Shown here: piece by piece, positions 49,861 through 62,570 of the stretch
Layout: each line of letters opens with the position of its first letter
Numbering within the stretch: position 1 is the stretch's first letter
Assembly (NCBI GenBank): GCA_023238725.1
Contig: CM041554.1
Coordinates: 22,120,050 to 22,184,049, forward strand
Length of the DNA: 64,000 nt
DNA from: Scortum barcoo
Lineage: Eukaryota; Chordata; Actinopteri; Centrarchiformes; Terapontidae
Reading direction: 5' to 3'
The notes under the pieces: model-generated
The model's input: only the letters and a program-made list of their open reading frames with translations
Told to the model about the DNA's origin: nothing
Databases searched by the model: none
Translations under genes and position numbers: made by a program

Positions 49861-51489
49861 TTTATTTGTAATACAAAGATGTTCTAAAGTGCAAAGTTTC
49901 TTTTGCACAGCGATTAGATACATTTTTATACAGTTCTCCTGAAATTAAACAGACAAAAGTAATTCTCATTTTCCTCTAGAAAAGTGTGTTCAGTAATTGT
50001 GAGCATCTCCTTTGACATGATTGCAGCACAGGTAGAGTTTAAACAGGGCTTTTCCATACGGTGCATTAATCTGTAGCTTTTACACAGTTACATTGTATAA
50101 ATCACAGGGCTGAACACGGGCAAGTTCCGGCGAGTTACGAGGCACAAGTGATCCAAGAGTGTCCCTTGAACCCCCCAACAGAAAGGAGCCAACACAGACA
50201 ACCACTTCAGAGGAATCGATGTGAATCAATAGACCTGTAATGTGTTAAGCTCCAAATTCTACCTTCAACACATCATTTCATCATTAATACATGAGGTATG
50301 TGTATCATCTAAAAGGTGGATGAAAATTGATTCAAACAGTTTACAGAAGTGACATAATGATCGTAACCTTACATCTAATTCAATTCAATTTAATCAATTT
50401 AATGGACTGGAAATGAACGGAGAAGACACGATTGCCTTGTCGATGTGTGAGCTCACTGCTGCAGCCACTCTCGCTGTGATCTCTGGGAGTGTTAGCAGAG
50501 CGAAATGTTGTGGGGGAACTTCAAACGGGCGTTGCAGCAGAGCTCAAATCCTCCTCCACAGTAATAACCTTGAGTGCTTCTGGAAGAAGGAAATCCCCTG
50601 GCCAGGAAAGACACATCACTCCACTACAGAGGCAGCGAGCCCGGCAGTTTGACTCAGCCACAGACTCAACCTTGAAATAACAACATACAGGACTACTGGA
50701 TAAAACAAACCAGTGTTTTAGAGTCCAGGTTAACTTAGAAACAAACATCACTGTGTTTAAACACTCCTGAATGTATTTAGCTCAAAAACTCAATAAAAAA
50801 GTGATATAAACAGTAAACAAAAGAAAACGTGGGAGAAACATCAGGAGCAGCAACAGAATAAATATCAATAATCATACAATACTCACAATATTATCCCAAG
50901 TCATATAAACAACTTAAAACTAGACTTACGAAAATGGCCTTAAAATCAAAAAAGCTAAATAATGATTGTATCTTGGCCTAAAAACTCCAGACTCAGTGAC
51001 AGAATGTGTCGAGGACTTCTAACAGGCGCATATCAATCAAAATCCATCCCAGCACGCTATGACTGCTGATTTCTCCCATCTTATCACAGATTCAGAGGCT
51101 GATCAGTCGCGCCTCCAACAGGCCTTTATTTTGCCAAAGCCTGCATTTCCCCCAGTATCAAAGGCAACATGAAAAACCAGAGCAAGAAGCTGCAGCAGGT
51201 GATAAGACTTAAACAAGACTGGAAGAAGATTCGCCCTTCAAAGGTAACCTTTAGACACTCATACTCATGTCTAAGGGAAAGTTCATTCATATCGTAATAT
51301 GACCGTGCAGTCCTCATAATGTATTTTATTCAGTTATAAAGCAGTTATTATGCATTTTATGAGATTAAGAGATTGAACTTGTGTCGCAGTGTTTGAGTGC
51401 AGAGTTTAGAACATCTTATGTCCCAAAATGAAAAAAAGAAAAAAGAAAAAGCACAGAAGCACTTCTGCGAGCCTGTATTTAGACACACT

Positions 51490-51790
51490 GGTCCTTTGAG
51501 CTAAATGCTAATGTTCGCTTGTTAACATGCTCACAGAGACAATGCTAGCATGCTGATATTTAGGAAGTACTGTTAATCAGGTTTACTTTTTTACTTTAGG
51601 TCAGCGTGTTAGTATGCTTTAGTTTTGCAGGTATAAGGAAATGTTCTATTTCAGCCCGATGATTGAAAAGTAAGAGGATCGCCAAAGTGATTATGATTCA
51701 TCCTTAAGGAGACATGAATGTCATGACAATCTAGTTCTGGAGATATTTCAGTCAGGGTTAAAGTGGTGGACCAATCACATCGCCACCAGC
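51490..51790. repeat. Dispersed repeat, family B, long copy
   Basis: Ordered words: GCTAATGTTCGCTTGTTAAC, ATGCTCACAGAGACAATGC, AGCATGCTGATATTTAG, AGTTTTGCAGGTA, ATTCATCCTTAAGGAGACAT, GAATGTC and AGATATTTCAGTC, ending AAAGTGGTGGACCAATC. This is the signature of an abundant teleost repeat. Confidence 0.75.
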
Positions 51791-52130
51791 TGGCTGAAAA
51801 GTAGATAGCTTTTCTTGAATGGCATGAGCATTTTGGTGATAAAGAACTGAATGTTTAGATCAAAAATGTCACCACATTTGGACAAAAAACTGCATTTTTT
51901 AAAGGAATGCATTTTTTCTAAATGGATTTAGGACTTAAATGTTAGCTAGCATGCCCCCCTACATCTGATATGGATAATAATGGTGATACTCTGCAGTGTA
52001 GTCTATGTAAAGGCTAAAGTGACCCTTTATATATATTTGATAAACCTTCACAGTCCCGTACCTGGTGTTGGACAGGCAGGTTTGACGACACTCTGGCCTC
52101 CTCTTCCTCACGCTCATAAGGCATGCATAC

Positions 52131-52184
52131 CTCTCCACGTCCCAGTAGCTAATCATCACGCAGATCTGGCCAAGAATAGAGTAG
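52131..52184 (-). other. Candidate exon, 54 nt (weak)
   Basis: On the minus strand an acceptor (TTTCCTGTGTGTTCAG) precedes 54 nt that read YSILGQICVMISYWDVE in one frame, then a GTATGC donor. The entry and exit phases are compatible with an internal exon. I recognise no family and no partner exons, so it may be chance. Confidence 0.15.
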
Positions 52185-53629
52185 CTGAACACACAGGAAA
52201 TATCATATTCAGGCTTTCTAGAGTTTCACCTGTTCTTCCCAAGTTCATTTCCCATGCCTCCACCAAGAGGATGTTCTGCATTGTCTGCTTCAGTAGGCAG
52301 AAATTAGACTTCAAAGCCTCAAGATCCGGCAGAATAGTTTGGGGAGTCGCGCAAATGTTCCAGTGTTTGAGTGGAGGACCATTTATATTCCCACGTTAAC
52401 ATTTACTGTGCTTGCTCTAATGGGCTGGTCCCGCTCACTTTATTCTGTCTGGTTGGCTCTGGTCCTTCAATCACCCAGGTGTGTTTTTATTGGATTCAGA
52501 CTTATCAGAGAGGGGATCAGAAACCTGTCGCCAGCTCGGCAGGTCAACCCCACCATGTTATGAAACCAGAAGCATTTGTTGGGAAAAAGAAAGACACTGC
52601 ATGGTTTGATTGTGGAAAGAAAAGGTATAAGATCCAGCAGTCCAATCTGCATCAAATATGACTCGTTCAGCTTCAGCCCTGCCTCATGTGGCAGACAGAA
52701 AGGAAAGATATCCAGTTTACTTGCACGGCTGAAAAAATTTATTGAAGCTACCTCGAAGAGAAATGGGCCAGGATAAGCTGCAGCCCCTTCTCTCAGATAG
52801 CTGACACCGTCCTGCCCAGGAGGATCAAAGTGCCTCTCTGTGCACATTAGGAAAATACAGGGGACTCATTTCAAGCGCTCAAAGTGCCACATAGACGCTT
52901 AGCCACACATTCCCCCTGTCAGAGGCAAACAAAGACAGTTTTCTGGGAGGAGAAAGGCATGCTGTTTCCTCAGCATGCCTCACCTGTGGTGACCAATCAC
53001 AACAGCAGTTACAATCCCAAGCCCTGAAGGAAGATAGGTGAGGGTTTATGTTGTCATTGGTGGATGTTTTACAATCGGGTGTCATACATCTCGCAGTTAA
53101 TGTTTATTTTCAGAGGGACCACCTCATTCCTTTGGTCTGACCCAGGGGGACGCAGTGTATAATCATAGCAGTATTGATAGGAGCATGTTTAAGTGTCTGG
53201 AGAGCGGCAGACGTTACACATTCATTCTGCAGCCGCTTCTGTTACAACAAGCAAGCTGTCAGTCTGTTAAATGGAATTGTTATCTTAATTTTAGGCAGCA
53301 TGCAAATATGAAAAAAAGCAGCATGAGAAACTACAGTTTTCTTTTGTGGTTATTTGAAAAACAGTTTCTCTTGATAGTGACATTTATGAGAACTGTGTGA
53401 AACTGAGGTCGTTGTTAGTGACAGCGAAGGTGCAGCCAAGGGGGAACATTAGTGCCAGGACAGTGTGTGGTGGCTGCACTGAGAGGGCCGTATTGTGTTC
53501 CTTTATCCGTCATGGCTGGTGCACCTGGACAGAACAGTGTCAAAGGGTCACTACAACCAAATTATGAAAAAAGAAAGGTCTCACATATCTAGCTGTATGT
53601 AGCCATGCAGATGTTTTATTAGTCCAGGT

Positions 53630-53800
53630 TAGTGGCATAAGAAATATTCAGATGCTTCACTTAAAAAGCATGACCACACTCTGAAAATAGTCCATTACAA
53701 GCGAGAAATCTCAGCATTTTACTGAGGTAAAACTACAGAAATATTTCTACAAAATGTGTGTAAGTATTGGAAGTGAAGTATGTTATGTTACTGTTATGTT
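53630..53800. repeat. Dispersed repeat, family C (copy 3)
   Basis: Carries AAATATTCAGATGCTTCACTT, AATAGTCCATTACAAGCGAGA and TTTTACTGAGGTAAAACTA, diverged versions of the family C words. Confidence 0.55.
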
Positions 53801-53989
53801 ACAGGAACCAAAATTCAAGTTTTCATTTTATTTCTGCCAATAGAGCCCACACATTGCTCTTTTAAGTCTGCCTTTTTTTTATTTCCTGGGGCTAAACATG
53901 GGCAGTACAACAGATTGTAACCACATCACTGACAAATTATCACCTTGATGTTATAGCTAACATATTAGCAAATATAACATATTGCTTAT

Positions 53990-54090
53990 TTACACCTCCA
54001 ACAGACAAACAGATAGCTCAATATTAACTAGTTTTGTACTGTTTCGGTCTCCACCAACTTCTGAAGGAAGTATGTGTCTCTTTGATTTAA
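53990..54090. repeat. Dispersed repeat, family E (copy 2)
   Basis: ACCTCCAACAGACAAACAG followed by TCTCCACCAACTTCTGAAG and AGTATGTGTCTCTTT resembles the second half of 31296-31470. Confidence 0.4.
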
Positions 54091-54589
54091 CAGAGCTGTG
54101 AGACCAAAAGAGTAAAGTTACCCCTGAGAAGGTGCTAAATTGCCCTGTAGAGCTGCATAGAGAGTCAGGTGTTAATTTTTTCTGGATTCATCATTTCCAC
54201 ATTAATATAAAGATATTTATTATAAGAGGTTTACATCACTTATCAGTGTGGGATAGCGTAGTTATAAGAGCAGCACTCTTGTTAAAAAATAACACTGAAT
54301 GAGCCCCTCAGTCTGACAGTGAGGCCATCATTGTTTTCAGCAGATAAAGTAAGATTAGCCAACTTTGAAGAAATGTTGTTTTACAGGTGAAGATGGAGAG
54401 TGTAAATCAGCTTGTTGCTGTCCTGGCTCCTCAGCTCAGGACCTCGCTGCAACTCACAAATCACAGCCTGGGAGGCCCTGAGTTCCAGCCTGGCACTGGA
54501 GCTGAGGCCCTCCTGGATTCAGCTGTAATCTAAGCATTAGATCAATAATAAAACATTACTGATAGCCTCAAGCTTTGAGCTGTCCAGAG

Positions 54590-54800
54590 ACCATGTAATG
54601 TAGAAAAAACACACATACATGGCCATGATAGAAATGACAACAGAGGAGCCAATGAGGTGAATAATTACGAGAGCAGACGTCTGCACGGCCCTTTTTGAAA
54701 TCTCTTTCTTGCTCATTTAAAAGCCATCGTCTTTCTATTTTGCCCCCTGAAAAGCAGTAGCATGCAAAGGTATTGTCTATTCTCTGCATCATGAATGCTT
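54590..54800. promoter_or_regulatory. Candidate conserved non-coding element 2
   Basis: A non-repetitive block with TAATTAC and an AATTATT-type core, plus the 17-bp word TTGCCCCCTGAAAAGCA (54740-54756) that also occurs in candidate element 1. Conservation cannot be tested here. Confidence 0.25.
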
Positions 54801-55789
54801 CTCCCTGCTGTGATGTTTGTTGGGCAGAAAGGAGGAGAAGAAAAAAGCTGATGACAGGGTACTTTCATGTTACTTATCGTGACACCCTATCAGAGCGATC
54901 TAGATGGGCCAGACAAAGTACCACCAGGTCCCGTAGCTTTGAGCAGAATCTTCATCTGTTTCATCATATCTCCCTGTCTTTAGTCCTGAGGGGAGATGGG
55001 AGGTTGGTGGTCCACGCATTTAGACCACAGTGAAAAAAGGGGGGAGTCTAAATGACAGATAAGTCTGGCCTTATTCAAGGGGCAACATCTGTGTTTTGTG
55101 AAGAACTTACAAATATGGAGCTGGATGAAAAGAGAGAGAGAAAAGCTCTGATAAACTACACACACACCGTCTCACGCAACACTTTTCAGGAGCAGATAAT
55201 GTGCTCATCTCTTAAATGTCCCAAAAGCTGTAAGAGGGTACATGTGAGGATGGAACAGGGCTAAAAAGGAAACATTCATAGTCTTCTGGGTGTGCATCTC
55301 TACATTAAAACATGTTGCCACTGGAAAAAAAGCATTAGAATTAAGACACTTATACTGAAGTAGTTGGCTCATCTGACTTATCTCTGACTAGATGTCGTCT
55401 CTCTCAGCCTGTACTGCTCCTCACTATGTGTTAAGGTGATGTTTCCAGACGTCATAGATGTGTATCACATGCAACATTGACGTGTGTGCAGACCTTCCTG
55501 AAGTTTAGAGTTAGGAGTGGGCTGTAAATTACAGGGAGTCTGTAAGTCTTAATAAGTAATAGATGAATCTGAAATCTTCTTTTGGTTCTCACATTTCCTG
55601 TGAGGACTTTATTACAGAAATCAAGACTAAGAGTCTACAGCTTGACTGTGTGAGGCTATAGTTGCAGTGGGGCTTTCAGCTAAAGAGATAATGCTAAAAG
55701 TCTGATAATAGGCAGGCACAAGGTTGTCGTGATAACATTGGTGATAATGTAACAAAACGGCAATGACCCAATGGCGGTGCCAGAGGGGA

Positions 55790-55925
55790 AGTCAGGTTAC
55801 CCACAGAGTCATTAGGATTCGTCCTCTTCAGACCGCGAATGTCTTTATGAAGTTCAATAGTAATTTATCAAATAGTTGTTGACATACTGCAGGTTCAGTC
55901 CAAACCAAGGTGGTGGACCAGCTAA
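55790..55925. repeat. Dispersed repeat, family B (copy)
   Basis: Contains ATTAGGATTCGTCCTCTTCA, GCGAATGTCTTTATGAA, AAATAGTTGTTGACATA and CAAGGTGGTGGACCAGC, the 3' half of family B. Confidence 0.65.
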
Positions 55926-57847
55926 ATTACACACTGTTAAAAAGTGTCAGTGCTATCTGGTCAGTTGCTTATCAGTGTGACACCACTAAACCCCTCACAG
56001 TGCTGCTAATAATGACTACCGGCACAGTACAGGGTGCAGGTATTTGGCAATGAAGGTATGTAATTTCCTCTTTTACCGTAGCTCTTGTTCAGTGCTTGTT
56101 TCTGCACGGAGCTGCAGCGGGAAACCCCGACTCCCTGAGACAGAGCATAGTCTGCTCATCTGCAGCAGCTCTGCCAGGTGTCAACTTGTGACACTGTAAT
56201 AAAAAAGCATTTTTTCCATGCTCGTAATGTGCGAGCAAGAGGAAGTAACTTGAATGCTGGCTTGATTTGTTTGTTGATTCTTAGTTTGGCCTTTATGCTA
56301 AAAGAACATCAGTCTCTGATAATAGATTTGTCTTGAGGAGGTAAATTTGGAACAATTTGTCATCTTTTATCACATTGTTTATTGCCTCCACTTCAATGTT
56401 AAATATAATACAAGAACTCTAAATAAAACCATAATACAAAATCAAACAAAATTGCAAATGAGACTAATTTTAGACGTCTCTTAAGTGCACTCTACATTGT
56501 TGAAAATCTTGGCTTCAGACGCTGCCATCCCCAGCAGCAGCAGTGGTGGAATTCGTACATGGTGGAGATAAGGACAGACTACTCTATTTGTCAGTGCAAG
56601 GGGCCCCTTAAGGGCCCGGAGAATCTGATGTCCACACACTCTCTCTCCTGCACTCTGACATTTTCTCAGCAGTATGAGGTTACATACGAGGAAAAAGACA
56701 TCTACATCATCAAGCCTCCTTTTCTGCGAACAAAACGGTCTCTCACTCCTGTTCCTGGTGACATCAAGACAAAATGTCAAAAGTTCCCAGAAGGCGGCCA
56801 GAAAAACCAAGTATTTTCTAAATAAGAATGGACAGGAGCTTGTATTTTTAGATGACCTATGCATCAGTTGCTATTTTTAACGGCAGCCTCTGGTTGGTAC
56901 GATGACCTGTGACCTGCGAGGTTCTGACCGAATTTCAGAAAGGGGCAAAGAGCATAAAGTGTACTGAAGTACATCCCTGGGACTACAAGCATCCCAGGGT
57001 GAGAGTTTGTAACCTGCGGTAGCTGCAGGCTAGCAGGGTCATAGCCCACCCAAGGGGGAGGGAAAACAGGGTCACAGAGGCGGAGGAGGATGCATGTTCC
57101 CAGACACAAAGTAGACAGCTCCAGAGCCTAAACGCAAAACACAGGAAAGCATCGACAGACGGGCAGGAAAGGCTTTCTCCTTCTTGATACTTTTCTGTAA
57201 AACGGTAAAAGACATGGCTACATTAGGTTAAAAGTTTAAAGGATAAAAGTGGCAACATGATGAAGCCAATAGAGACCCAATTTCAGGTTAGAGCATGCTG
57301 ACAATTAATTGCTCTTTGAATCTAAAGATATCTCCAAGCAGTGCAGGAAAGATTACAATTTGGACAGCGCGAGCAAAGCAAATGACAATACACTCTTGCA
57401 TACTTGATTGCAGCGGGGGTCCCTCAGGAAGAAAAGGTTATAGGATCTCTGAAAAGGCGGCCATTGTTCATCATCTCCAGCAAAATGACTTTGTAAAATT
57501 GAGAGGAAGAAAGGCAAGCCACTGGACCAATGTGATAGCAGCCCATGAAAATGGAGAGCACTGATGCATGAGTGAAAAGCGCCTTATGTCAAATATAATT
57601 GTCCTGCCCTGAAAAACAAGCTTGCGATGTCTGATTTGATTCCCTCCTGTTTGGCTCAAGTTACTTCCTGTCTGCTTTAAGCATGTTTGCAGAAACAATC
57701 AAGCTCCCAGAGAGATTTTGGGATGTTCCGATGTCTTTGTCCACCAAAGACCTGAATTTAATGACCTCTCATTTCCTGCTTTTTTTGTTTTCTTTTGTTT
57801 GAAGTATTTAAGGATTCGTAGAAAGTCCCTGAAACTTCTGACAGTCT

Positions 57848-57945
57848 TAACAGAATAGTTTGACATTCTGGGAAAAAGCCACGTTCTTGCTGAGAGGTAC
57901 ATGAGAAGATCGATAATGCTCATATCAGTACAGTGTAAGCCACAT
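57848..57945. repeat. Dispersed repeat, family A, truncated copy
   Basis: One end of family A: AGAATAGTTTGACATTCTGG, GTTCTTGCTGAGAGGTACAT and GAGAAGATCGATAATGCTC. It abuts a family B copy. Confidence 0.65.
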
Positions 57946-57959
57946 GCTGTGGTTTCAAG

Positions 57960-58165
57960 CAACATGCTAATGTTACCATCCCAGCTGTTAGTAATGCATA
58001 ACACATAATGCATAAACTAATTAGCACTAAACGTAAAGTACAGTTGATGCTAATGGGGGTGTCATTGAAATGCACAAATGTGGGGGCATGAATGTCTGCA
58101 CCAATGTTTTATGACAATCCACTTATAGTTGTTGAGACATTTCATTCAAAAAGTAATGGTAATTA
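57960..58165. repeat. Dispersed repeat, family B (copy)
   Basis: Contains AACATGCTAATGTTA, TTAGCACTAAACGTAAAGTA, GATGCTAATGGGGGTGTCAT, ATGAATGTCTGCACCAATGT and TATAGTTGTTGAGACATTTC. Inserted next to the family A fragment. Confidence 0.7.
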
Positions 58166-59878
58166 AAGCAATATTTTTTTAGTTATTTCAGTCCGAACCA
58201 CAGACTGTCAAACATCGACATCCATAGAGCCACGGTGGCAAAAAAAGAAATTAACCAGTGTTACATAACATTTACATTCATTCTCATTCAGTGTAATTAA
58301 TAACCATGAATCTATTAAACCTGGTGCCCAAAATAACAAAATAATACTAAAACAAATACATGTTTCAAAATAATTCCATCCCCTGTGACTGGAGATGCCA
58401 GCTGTTGAGTCAAAATGGAGGCGGTGGATGTCTCCCTTGGACACTTGTCATGCTCCATCCTGCTTTGGTCTGCTGTGCTGAGTTGTTGGCTCTGTGGTGA
58501 GATGTCTGCAGTGGCCCTTCTCCTGGATTTTCTTTTGCCCTCTGCTGCTGGCCTGGAAGCATGTCCAGCTGTCCCATCATTCTGTCAGCGCCGCTGTCTC
58601 CCTCAGCCCCAGATTAAAAACGCCAAAGGGGCCGCCAGGAAAAGTGGCTCGCCCCGTCTCTCAGGACTTATGTCAAAAATGTTTCAGTCCTCAGGTAATT
58701 TGCTACAGTCTGGGATCCTTTCACTATTACTTCAAAGAGCTTCGCAAGGAGAGGGAAAGAGAGAGAAATGAAAGGGAGGGAAAATGATATTTAGTTGTGG
58801 GTAGTGACAGATCTACATTCTTGAGTATTGACATGCGATCTGAGTGAGGAGTCCTCCTCCTCCATGCTGACTGAGTCTGCAGCAGCCCTTAAATCTGACT
58901 GATAAAAAGCACTGTGTCCATGGACTGTCTTCCAAAATGGAGCTTAGTCAAACAAATTGACTCAGCTCCAAAAGAATTCACAGTCACTCCTGTACAAATA
59001 GACAGCATGTTGTACAGCTGCATGTTCTTTTTATTGTGTCAAGGTTTAGAAAATCAATTGATTATCTGATTATACAAATTGGACACATTGGAAATTACTG
59101 AGGACGATGTGCATAGTGTCATTCAACATTTTTACTTATACTTCTGCACATCAATTAAAATAGTTTCCTTCTGTTGCACAATTATAAGGCGTGACAACTC
59201 TCGTGGAATTGTAATCCAGCCCGTGGCAGCTATTCTTAATTTGGAGGTAGGCTAATGTGTCTTAAATGGACTTGGATTTGTGCACTTGTGCACTGTAAAT
59301 GTTGGCAAGACAGGTCGGTTCTGCCCTCTGTGCAAGATAATCCTCTGCCACTGGACTTAAATACAAACTGGTTAAGACCTGTGGAATGAGGAAGAGAAAG
59401 CGGAAATCTTCCACTGAACTTGGAAAACCTCACAGGAAATTTAGTTGTATTCATGCAGACTGTCACTGTTGACACAAAAAGGACGACCGAATTGTGGTAA
59501 AGTCACTGAGTATTTTACTTTAAGTGACATGACACATTAGTCGCACCCAGATCCGGATCTTTCACGGCCTGGACAGCTCTGTCCTGTGGTGCTACATGCC
59601 AGCACAGCACGGCGTGCACGTTCTCGAGGTGCTAAAGTGTGTGCAGGTGTGATGAAAGGTATTTGAGGATCTTCAGCAGGCCGCGGCACACCCGTGACAT
59701 CTCCACAGGGCGGCGTCTCGAGTTTTCTCCAAATCAGGAATGCATGGGCGCATTCGTGGCAAACAAAAACAGTGATTAAAGGGGGTAACAGGATCAGCTC
59801 TAATCAGTGTGTCCTGAGAAAATGCCAAGGAGTTTTCAGCCATTGTCAGGTCACTCCAAGAGGTGATCTCTTTCCCTA

Positions 59879-60028
59879 TTAATTATGTGCCGAGCCGCAG
59901 CAGCAGTCGTCCTCTCCGGCTGGAGCGACCTTCTTTGCTTTCATGTGTCTGTGCAGGATGATCAAAACGTTGCAGAGAGACAGTGTGGAGAATCCAGCTC
60001 CCAGTGATGTGCCTGCCCTCTCATTTCT
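59879..60028 (-). other. Candidate terminal exon, 49 codons (weak)
   Basis: On the minus strand an acceptor (TTGTTCTTTGTCAG) is followed by 150 nt that stay open and end in TAA. The translation has a moderately hydrophobic stretch (GFSTLSLCNVLIILHRHMK), then basic residues and a short acidic/Cys tail (EDDCCCGSAHN). This would suit the end of a single-pass membrane protein, but I recognise no family and found no convincing upstream exon. Confidence 0.2.
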
Positions 60029-60639
60029 CTGACAAAGAACAATGGCCACCTCATAACTAATGGCACTCGCACAGAGAGAGCTTCCTCGGCCCAAAGAGGG
60101 GGGGGGGGGAAATAACCATTATCCAAAGACATGTTCTATCATGTGATAAATTCTGTTTTCTCAAGCCAAATCCCTCCGTGCCTCCCTGCTGAAAATATTC
60201 AGAGCTTGTAATAGAGATTTGATCATCAGATAAAGATTGGGCTGAACACTGAGGGATGTGAGAAGAGAGGAGAGAACAATGATGATCATGCATCTCGGGG
60301 CTTATCGCTGATGGAATAGCTCAATGACATCCTCTATTTAGCCCAAATGACAGCCCCCCCTTTTATTATCCTCACTGGGAGAGGTCAGGGAGGGATGGTG
60401 ATCGCCTACCTTGCTACCTTACTACGCTGTGTCAATGCTGCCCTCTGTTGACCAGAAGTGGAGCATATTTCAAAGCTCTCGACTGTTTTCTCTCCCATAC
60501 CTGACACTCCAGGTGCTTCTCACCTCATTTTCATCTTCTGTAAACTCAGAGTGTGCAATTAAAGCCTCCATAAAACAGCTGGCAGTCACAGAGAAGATTT
60601 TACTACAACTTACACACATGGACTGAGTTTTAGAGGTGT

Positions 60640-61115
60640 GAGAAGTACACAGACCCACATGTAAAAGTACCAATACAGAAAGTAGAAAATAATCTGTTGC
60701 AAGTAGAAGTCAGACATTTAAAAGTACAAAAATACTGGCATCACAATAAACTTACCAAAAGTAACAGTCTTAATTATACCGACAAACGTATATATTATAT
60801 TATTGGATCATAATTATTGATGCATAAATGTCCATTTATAATTTTATGGTAAATAAATAATAGAACAGAAATAATACATTTTAAAAGAAGGAAATACTAC
60901 TGTCTGTTTGTCTGTGCTGCTGAGTAGTGTGAGAATTTCCCCTCAAGGATTAATTGCCATATCAAAAGTTTTCTCCTCTATAGTGTTAAATCAAAATTGG
61001 TTTGTTATAAAAATGACAACATTTGTCCCTAAGATGTAGCAGAGTAAAAGTGTAGTAGAACAAGTAGAACAAAAAAAGACATACTACCTAGTACTTAAGG
61101 ACCTGAGTAGAAGAA
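60640..61115. repeat. Dispersed repeat, family C, long interrupted copy
   Basis: Starts with AGTACACAGACCC and AAAAGTACCAATACAG, then GTTGCAAGTAGAAGTC, TATTATATTATTGGATCATA and ATTATTGATGCATAAATGT. It ends ACTTAAGGACCTGAGTAG. The interior from about 60880 is not family-like and may be an insertion. Confidence 0.65.
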
Positions 61116-61339
61116 ATTAATTATTTGCAGACCAGGCCCTTTGTTGCCTCACTATGGGCTGTGCTATGTAGAAAAAAAAATTAAAAAAAATACAATGAAT
61201 ACACGAAACTTTAATTTATGGGCACAAAATAATGTTTGCATTATGTTCACATGTAGAAGATGACAGATTGCGCACTTAACCGAGGAGCAGTTGTTGAGCT
61301 GGGATGCTAACAGCTTGCTAAAGAGTTTTAGTATTGTTG

Positions 61340-61415
61340 CTAGTATTTCTCAGACTGACTCATCTTCAGCAGCTCCATGGAAACCAGGGTGTGACGGCTG
61401 ATCCCGGCCACACAG
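61340..61415 (-). other. Candidate terminal exon, 25 codons (weak)
   Basis: A strong minus-strand acceptor (TTTGTTTTCCTCTGCGCAG) precedes 76 nt that read CVAGISRHTLVSMELLKM and SQSEKY before TAG. The acceptor is good and the composition is protein-like. No family is recognised, and no neighbouring exon was found between here and the her gene. Confidence 0.2.
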
Positions 61416-62429
61416 CTGCGCAGAGGAAAACAAATGTTTGTCATATTGTTTGTAAGGAGCAAACAGGAAGCTCTTAGAATTCCTGTCTGACTGTCTGATG
61501 GGGGGACTGCTGTCACTCTTATCCATTTACTTCTAATTAATTTTAAGGTAATATGCTGCTGTGCGGTGCAGAAATGATCAGATGTGCAGTTCCAAATGTT
61601 TTTTCACACATTCACACATTGTGTCTGGAGCGTATGTAAGCACCAAGGTCTGCAGGCTCCAGCCCAATCAGAAAGAGTGGATTGATGTATTGAAAGAGTA
61701 CTCCACTGATTTAGCACTGCCCTCTTACAACACTGTCAGACTCACAATGGACAATTAAAAAAATAATCAAAGTGATGCAGCAGAATCAGAGATCTCGTCC
61801 TTTTTTAAATTCAAATCATTATTGAATTTCCCTAGTGCAGGATTATTAAAGTTTATCTTATCTTATCTTCTTCCTTTCCAAACCCAGAGCCTACATGACC
61901 CACAATGGACCAGCTTTTCCACAAGAGATACAAAGATGAGTAATTCAAAGCTGTTTTTCATGTCCACAAATTCTGTTATCATAATGCAGAAATTGAATAA
62001 GCATGTCTCTATAACTGTCTTCCTTTTCCTTCTATTTTAGGACTATTTATTGAGCATCAGTGTGGAACGGTACTCATTTTAGAAGGATTGTATACAAAAG
62101 TTACCACAAAAACCCAATAGAGAGAGCAAAGGAAATAAGAGGGTAGTTGAATAACCACTAAAAATAAATAATAGACCAAAAGAGTAAATAAAATTTATTA
62201 TTTATTAAAATAAATAAAAGTATTATGCTAGTGATAAAATGATAAAAGTTAGGAGCAGTTACTCAAATAGTTGGGTTTCTCTAAAAAGGAAAGAAAAGTT
62301 TATAATATATTCACCAACTGAAGTTCAAAACACAGCGCAGCATCTAGTGGGAGCGCTGTGACTGTCTTTTATAAGACCTGGAAATAAAGTCTTGATGGGC
62401 CTCTTTTTCCAGCCGTCAGACATGTCATA

Positions 62430-62570
62430 GCCAGGAAATTACAGGTGTATTTAATAACATTAATTAATGATGGCCGCATTGTAATTAGCTGTGTCAGCTC
62501 GGAGCCATTACTGCGACGCTTCAGTAGAACAGAGCCCCCTGTACTTTATCTGCTGTGACAGGTCAAAATA
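62430..62570. promoter_or_regulatory. Candidate enhancer near the her gene
   Basis: Dense homeodomain-type sites: ACATTAATTAATGATGGCC and GTAATTAGCTG, followed by TGTCAGCTCGGAGCCATTA. It lies about 0.3 kb beyond the her poly(A) signal. The sequence is not repeat-like. Function is inference. Confidence 0.3.

Noticed and set aside
58415..58771. 118-codon open frame on plus
   Set aside because: Leu/Ser/Cys-rich start looks like a signal peptide, but the remainder has no domain and no promoter or poly(A) context. Kept as chance.
60470..60640. Possible minus-strand exon reading EALIAHSEFTEDENE before a GTGAGA donor
   Set aside because: The acceptor is poor, no family is recognised, and it does not connect in a sensible way to the stretch at 59879-60028.
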